Source: Symsagittifera roscoffensis
Lineage: Eukaryota > Xenacoelomorpha > Acoela > Convolutidae
Assembly: GCF_963678635.1 (NCBI RefSeq)
Contig: NC_087064.1
Coordinates: 12,679,989-12,743,988 of the forward strand
Reading direction: 5' to 3'
DNA length: 64,000 bases
Part shown: piece after piece, positions 59,290-64,000 of the stretch
Numbering within the stretch: position 1 is the first letter of the stretch
Layout of the letters: each line of letters starts with the position of its first letter
Made by a program: the position numbers and the translations under genes
Notes under the pieces: model-generated
Told to the model about the DNA's origin: nothing
Seen by the model: only the letters and a program-made list of their open reading frames with translations
Databases searched by the model: none

Positions 59290-59605
59290 TGAAAATCCTC
59301 CTTTTCAAGTGATCTGAAATCAAAAGTGCTGTTTGTACTTGATGATCGATGTGCAAATCCATTTATGTTGGCCAGACGGTCCGACATCTCAGCACAAGGA
59401 ATACCGAAAAGAGTATACCCCAGTTGGACAGCATAAAAGGCATTGTGTTAGTGATAGTGGTAAGTTTAATTTTGATTGGAAAATAATTGACCAGGCGTTC
59501 AGCAGCATTAAGTTTCTTACATTGGAGGCGCTGCATATAAAAGAGAGACCGGCAATTTACACGGGCGATGATGTTAGAAATAGGGAGCTGACACTAAGGC
59601 TATAG
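59290..59605 (+). pseudogene. GIY-YIG endonuclease fragment of a Penelope-like element
   Basis: Penelope-like elements end with a GIY-YIG nuclease that nicks target DNA. At 59361-59399 one frame reads IYVGQTVRHLSTR, which fits the second half of the GIY-YIG motif and the conserved Arg. A neighbouring frame (to 59605) continues with PVGQHKRHCVSDSGKFNFDW, then FLTLEALHIKERPAIYTGDD and RNRELTLRL, in which EALHIKE carries the conserved Glu. A frameshift lies between the two parts, and the first GIY half is not preserved, so it is inactive. Confidence 0.7.
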
Positions 59606-59802
59606 TTTCAGAATCGAAAAATTTCAGCTAAAACAAAAAATTGAATTAACTTACATGTTAGCGTGATGTTAGCGACAAAACGAAATTGTAATAACAAAAG
59701 AGGTGAAAACTCTCAGAAGTTTGTGACTAAATGAAAAAAAGTTTTGCATTTTAATTGTTACATAATTTTAGTAATAATTGTGAAGTTGTGATTTCTTATA
59801 TT
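59584..59802. repeat. Right inverted repeat of the Penelope-like element
   Basis: Begins in the last codons of the endonuclease frame (RELTLRL and stop) and runs through its 3' flank. Inverted partner of 58926-59125. Confidence 0.8.
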
Positions 59803-60513
59803 TGTTCAAGTTTTATTGTGTATGACAATTTATATGATCGTTGTTAATTTTTTTAGATAGTTTAGATTTTTAAAACTTGAAAATGCAGAAAAATGTGCAA
59901 AACCATTTGTTTGAAATTAAAATTTTAACAAATTCTCGAAAAGAAATGTTTTTGTGGGCAGTTTGAGGCCCGTATAGTTCTTTTAGTTTTGAAGAAAAAC
60001 TTAAATGGATCAGACGTTCCTAGAACAAGTGAAACTGTCATCTGGCCACTAATAGAAAGACTGCAGAAAACAGTTTCTGAGCGGGCTAGTTTCGAGCAAG
60101 TTAGACTCATCTCCTGGCCACTAATGGAAATACTGCAGAAAAATGTTTTTTGAGCGTGCTAGTTTTTTGTGTAACCGTCCTACTCAAATTTTGCTATTAA
60201 TACTGGTTGTACTCAATCCGTTAAAAAATCATTTTTAATAGCGTAACGGGTTGCTTATTACTTTATATCATCATAGTGTCTCATGTTGAATTGTGTGATA
60301 AGCGAGAAAGTTTTTCTGTTTACTAAAAAAGTTCAATTCAAATAGGCCCTTCCGTCATGCGACGGTACGTGCACAGCTTGGATACGGCCGTACCAAGGCT
60401 ATTGAACTACTTTGGGAAAATTTTTTGAATAAATCAAGTCAATTTTGATGCATCCAGAGAATCTACCCTCCTCGATTATAGCTTAGAGAGAATTGTCTAT
60501 GTTGGATGTATTT
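59803..60513. other. No gene recognised
   Basis: Contains a short direct repeat (CATCTGGCCACTAATAGAAAGACTGCAGAAAA-like at about 60038 and 60109). No coding sequence recognised. Confidence 0.45.
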
Positions 60514-60723
60514 TTAAGTTTTTTTGCATCCCCTAAGGCAGAGGATTGCACTCCTAAGAAGTGCAAAACTTATTTTTGTTATTTTAAAAAGTATTGTGTC
60601 CGAGTATGATTCGTTCCGTTTGTAGCTCAGTTTCTCTGCTAGTTTGTGGACGGTTTTTGAAGAGCCTAGTGCTGCTCCTTCGGTGTACGCAAAAGTTAGT
60701 GGAGCAAAGCTGCTGTGTTTCAC
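60514..60723 (-). pseudogene. C-terminal end of the RT-element protein
   Basis: A 69-codon frame: FAPLTFAYTEGAALGSSKTV, then HKLAEKLSYKRNESYSDTI and KISFALLRSAILCLRGCKKT. It continues the 297-codon frame at 60818-61711 after about 95 bp that stay recognisable in other frames, so at least two frameshifts separate them. It has the look of the last alpha-helical segment of that protein family. Confidence 0.6.
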
Positions 60724-60817
60724 ATCCAGAAGTTTTGTTGGTATTTTAAGATTTTGACACTCTCATGATTATTGTATGCGTCAGATATAGTTCTAGGGCA
60801 AAATTTAGCATGCGGGG

Positions 60818-61711
60818 TTAAATTTTTATATCCAAAAAGGTTCGGCTGAATCGGCCTCCCCAGAGTCCATTTGCTTTGATGTCAAGTCGAGCGTCATCTT
60901 CAGTAGTGGTTGTTTCGTTGTGAAAGTTTTCGCCTTCCAACGATTGAAGTTTCGGCTCTAACTCAACATCATGGCTTTCTTCGTCCAGGAGTATTGTATA
61001 GATGTCGCGAATTTCCTTATGTCTTAGGTGAGTGTATCCTTCTTTGGGACAGTGTAGAGAGTGGGTCAGTGTGAACTGTTGTCCATATGGGTATGTATGT
61101 GGAGTATAAGGTGGTTCCAATTCATATCTCAGATGTAATCCATCTTTAAACTCTGATTTGTTGAGGGAAAAATTGCATTTTCTAAGGGTAGCTTGCTTAG
61201 CCAATTCGATGCTCCTTTCTGTAACGCTAGATTTATTGTCAGTTTTTTTCTCTGCTGAGCCGTTTTCTGTAATTTTAGCCTTTTCTGAGAGCGTGATGTT
61301 TTGTCTCTCAGTTTTCATGTTTCTATTTATCAGAGATTGCTCCGTTTCAGCTTTTTTTGGATCACTGTTTTCTAACGGATCACAAATGGCTCGTGACCAC
61401 TCATATTTTCTGGAAAATTCCCTGTTACTGAGGAGGTCTAATCCTCCCATTTTTAGTGGTAGTGCAAAAAGGCTGCGATCTTCATCTGTTATATGTTGTT
61501 TACCAGTAACACTAGGAAGTAGCTGCTCTCTTATGTTTTTCTCAATTTCATCCATTTTCTTAAATGCTTTCGGAGCTGTTCTGGTTAGAAAGCCTAATTT
61601 ATTTTGAACTCCCTTTAGTGTAGCAGGAGTATTCATTTGTGGTATATTTTGTTTAAATTTTTTGGAACGATTTTCAGTTAGGGTAGTTGTCTTTTCAATT
61701 TCGCTCTCCAT
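60818..61711 (-). pseudogene. Restriction-like endonuclease region of an RT-element
   Basis: The longest frame in the window (297 codons). Residues 30-115 (QNKLGFLTRTAPKAF, ALPLKMGGLDLLS) form the linker after RT in this family. Residues 205-235 correspond to the zinc/RHN segment of restriction-like endonucleases; the usual C-x-C pair reads YPYG (207-210), His217 and Cys221 are kept, and RHN is RHK (230-232). Asp277 in ARLDI and Asp294-Ile-Lys296 fit a PD-(D/E)xK core. The lost cysteines and the missing RT make it non-functional. The plus-strand frame 61158-61607 is a shadow. Confidence 0.6.
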
Positions 61712-62266
61712 GTAAATATCGTATGCTAATGGTGTTCTAATAACCAGTCCAAGTTCTCCTTCGTTAAGTTCTCCTTTTGTTTTCTTGCCTGACGGCTGTC
61801 AATGGCGGTAGATATTTTGCCTGTACTCATTAATTTGTCGAATTGCTTTACTTCCTCGTTTACTTCGCACTTCTATGTTTTAGGTGTCTAGTTTGGAGAG
61901 CTTTTGGTCACTGAAAGTTCATCTAGTAGGCTTTGCTTCCATAAAACTAGGCGGCGTCGCAAAATTTTGAAATTTGATCCAACTATTTTCGATTAAATTT
62001 AGGGGAGCAGCAGATTTGGGAGAGTCATTGCTGCTTTCACTGCGACTTAATATTTGTTGTTTCTTCTACAAATGAAAACAGCTGCGGGTTCAAAACTTCT
62101 ATGAAATGGAAACCGGACTTGTTCTTGCTTAAAACTATGAAGCGCGATTTCCAGTTAACGACATTTTCATTAATGCCCTTTATTTTAATTTCAAAATTGC
62201 AAATTATTGGTCGAAAGGTTTCTAGGAATTAAAGGGGACTGTAATGATTGCTGGGGGGCGATGGAT
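61712..62266 (-). pseudogene. Middle part of the RT-element, coding-like but broken
   Basis: Minus-strand reading at about 62040-62205 is open and protein-like (INENVVNWKSRFIVLSKNKS then GFHFIEVLNPQLFSF). Other short open pieces follow to 61712. No RT motif (such as Y/F-x-D-D) was found, so the catalytic region has probably been deleted. Confidence 0.4.
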
Positions 62267-62545
62267 TCAATTGTATTGGGTAGGGCAGTACAATTGTTTG
62301 GTGTTGCCGGTAATTTTTTTTTCTTGAGTTTTGATGGGATCTGTGCTTGTTGGTCTGTTGGTGGAGTTGGACCCTTTTACAAAGTTCCCGCGGGTGCATT
62401 GTATGCAGGAGAACCCATCGCAATAAAATTTACCGCTCTGTAGCCGGTTACATGAGACATGGATAAATGCTGTGCAAATGACACGCCATATGCCTCTTTT
62501 TTGGAGGTGGCATTTGCAAATATGGCAGTGCGTTTTATCGGCCAT
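62267..62545 (-). pseudogene. PHD-like zinc finger at the start of the RT-element
   Basis: A 92-codon frame that begins near CHICKCHLQKRGIWRVICTA, then HVSCNRLQSG and CIQC. The spacing of Cys and His fits a PHD-type finger with one Cys of the second pair replaced. PHD fingers occur at the N terminus of several RT elements. The rest of the frame is polar without a motif. Confidence 0.5.
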
Positions 62546-64000
62546 AATTTGGAGGCGAGGAGGGTAACTTCATGTCGAATATATACAACATAGCTGAGGA
62601 AGCAATAAACTAAAAATTTTATTAGCATAGAAAGAAAAATGAATACCATCTTTACAAAACATAGTAGTACTAAAATTAACGTTTAGATTGGGGGAAACAA
62701 TTCGGATTCTTAAGTGGTAACATTTTCAAAAAGCAAAACAAAAAATTATTAAGTGCATAAATTTTTTGTTTATGAGGTGATAATTTGCAGAGAAGATGGT
62801 TTTGGGGATAATAACCACATTTGGGTTGAACCTATGAATTATCAAATATATTAAAAATCTCCAATCATTAGCAAAGACTGAAAACCTATATGAGTTATCA
62901 CTAAAGCCGTCTACTAAAGTTGCACAATTCAGTTTCTGCGAGGGGTAGCGCGAGACACTAGCGGCAAGGTCGGCTAGCTTTGCACCTCTGTACGAGTAAC
63001 CGTGACTCCGATATCTTTGGGGCGGCAGTACTTAGTCCTTGAGGTTCTATTACCAGTTTGCTGCGCCACTCGGGTAACCACTTCGGCCTGTACTTTGGCA
63101 CGGACATTCTTTAAACAGGGTACAAAAAAGGCAAAACAAGAGAAAGAAGAGGTTGTAAAATGGATTAAAGAGAAATGGATTTTAAAAACAAATTACAAAA
63201 AAGAAATGAAAGTAATTACAACCCGGTTTTTTACGGGTGGAGGTTCCGGCGGGAATGTCCGGGTAGAGGGGAGTATCGCGGCTTGATGAGCTTGTCTCTA
63301 AAGTCCCATCCACGGCCTTCTTACAAGCGTACCATATCACATGATTAAAGTGTATTTACTTCAATTGTATTTCAAATTGCGCGTAGCTCCGCTTATCGGT
63401 CTTTAATTTGATTGAAAATTTAGGATTAGCTCAGAAACTGTAACTTATAATTAATTTGATGTCCTTGAATCACAAATAAGTTGGCTTCAAGTGAAGCGAC
63501 GTTTAAAAGAGAGCTGACTAGTTTCCTGACCTTGATCCAAACGTCATAGGTGCTATGTGTGACGACCCCGCGATTTTTATGTTTTTGTAACCTTAAAACA
63601 TAATTTTACAAAAATCTGGATAGAAATACATTGGCTGACTACTTTTGTTCAATTAGTGACTGCTAGATATCACGAGAGGGTGTCAAAGTTTAAATTTAAA
63701 GTTCTAACATGGTAGTATGACTAATCGTTTTGAATTCACTCTAGGATGAAAGGGCCATCAACGGTGTTTACCCACAGAACCGCATTCCCGGAAAGCCGAT
63801 ACAACTAAATAAATACATCCCGTTTTATTTAAATTAAATCAGAAAACTCTTCACGAAATTGAGACGCATTTTGATGGGACAAAAAAGTTCCTCAAAATTT
63901 TGCAGCCTGTTAGCTAACAAAATTCTGAACATTTTTTTAGATTTGATTGGCTAATATTATACTCTCATTGAATTAATTAACAACCAAAGCTATATTTTTC
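62546..64000. other. No gene recognised
   Basis: A+T-rich sequence. On the minus strand at about 62945-63105, GAGTGGCGCAGCAAACTGG resembles a tRNA A box, but no B box follows at the right distance. The 94-codon plus-strand frame at 63002-63286 has no recognised motif and codes through that same patch. Confidence 0.4.

Larger units (their letters stand above)
58926..59802 (+). mobile_element. Penelope-like element 3' end between long inverted repeats
   Basis: A GIY-YIG endonuclease fragment on the plus strand is enclosed by inverted repeats of about 200 bp (58926-59125 and 59584-59802), which share AATCACAACTTCACAATTAT, TCTGAGAGTTTT and ACTATAGCCTTAGTGTCAGC. The right arm contains the end of the endonuclease frame and its 3' flank; the left arm is the same sequence inverted. 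Penelope-like elements commonly sit in such partial direct or inverted copies (pLTRs). The reverse transcriptase is missing. Confidence 0.7.
60514..62545 (-). mobile_element. Broken RT-element with PHD-like finger and endonuclease-like tail
   Basis: On the minus strand a PHD-like zinc finger (62.3-62.5 kb) is followed by coding-like sequence (62.2-61.7 kb), then a 297-codon C-terminal frame and a short final frame (60514-60723). The C-terminal block is one I associate with reverse-transcriptase elements abundant in cnidarians. The RT catalytic core itself is not visible, so an internal deletion is likely. Whether the family is non-LTR (R2/R4/Utopia-like) or another type is not settled. Confidence 0.6.

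Noticed and set aside
61158-61607. 149-codon plus-strand frame
   Set aside because: It lies opposite the 297-codon minus-strand RT-element frame, which has recognisable motifs; this one has none.
63002-63286. 94-codon plus-strand frame near the right end
   Set aside because: No recognisable domain and no supporting context; kept only as unassigned sequence.

Overview
This is A+T-rich eukaryotic (animal-like) DNA that holds no host gene I can name. Long open frames are absent outside mobile-element remnants. Homopolymer runs, microsatellites, palindromes and transposon debris fill most of the window. One 200-bp run of N (17649-17848) marks a scaffold gap. The element mix points to a marine or other invertebrate: Ty3/gypsy, Ty1/copia, a Penelope-like GIY-YIG fragment, a reverse-transcriptase element with a restriction-like endonuclease tail of a type I associate with cnidarians, hAT-like MITEs and foldback elements. 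The species cannot be fixed from sequence alone.

1-19.8 kb: no recognisable gene. This part holds three copies of one hAT-like miniature element (2977-3329, 5837-6265 and 14130-15395, the last split by another small inverted-repeat element). It also has a dense cluster of palindromes at 4.8-8.0 kb (4795-5065, 5059-5448, 6443-6582, 7921-8011) and tRNA-like fragments that may be SINE heads.

19.8-34.0 kb: a large tandem duplication. Unit 1 is 19795-27921 and unit 2 is 27922-34024. Unit 2 lacks 2.2 kb that is present in unit 1 (21601-23812). Each unit carries a hairpin MITE, a GATTATAATC-type palindromic tract, two putative inverted-repeat elements and a hAT-like MITE with an 8-bp target duplication, so these insertions predate the duplication.

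34.7-40.5 kb: an almost complete Ty3/gypsy retrotransposon on the minus strand. It has two 252-bp LTRs, a TTAC target duplication, a tRNA-Ser-like primer binding site, gag, RT-RNase H and integrase. It is dead: stops and frameshifts interrupt the frame and the protease is missing. Its gag ATG straddles the LTR/primer-binding-site junction.

40.5-47.5 kb: an old, diverged direct duplication (about 43.85-45.2 and 45.75-47.2 kb) and a small decayed ORF. 47.5-51.9 kb: a second, unrelated Ty3/gypsy remnant in which gag is fused to integrase by loss of protease, RT and RNase H; a 1.13-kb gag-integrase block is then tandemly repeated. 52.5-52.9 kb: a minisatellite. 55.0-58.0 kb: a decayed Ty1/copia element with short LTR-like ends. 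58.9-59.8 kb: a Penelope-like 3' end between about 200-bp inverted repeats. 60.5-62.5 kb: a broken RT element with a PHD-like finger and an endonuclease-like tail. The elements do not form a pathway; the window reads as a repeat-rich intergenic or heterochromatin-like region.
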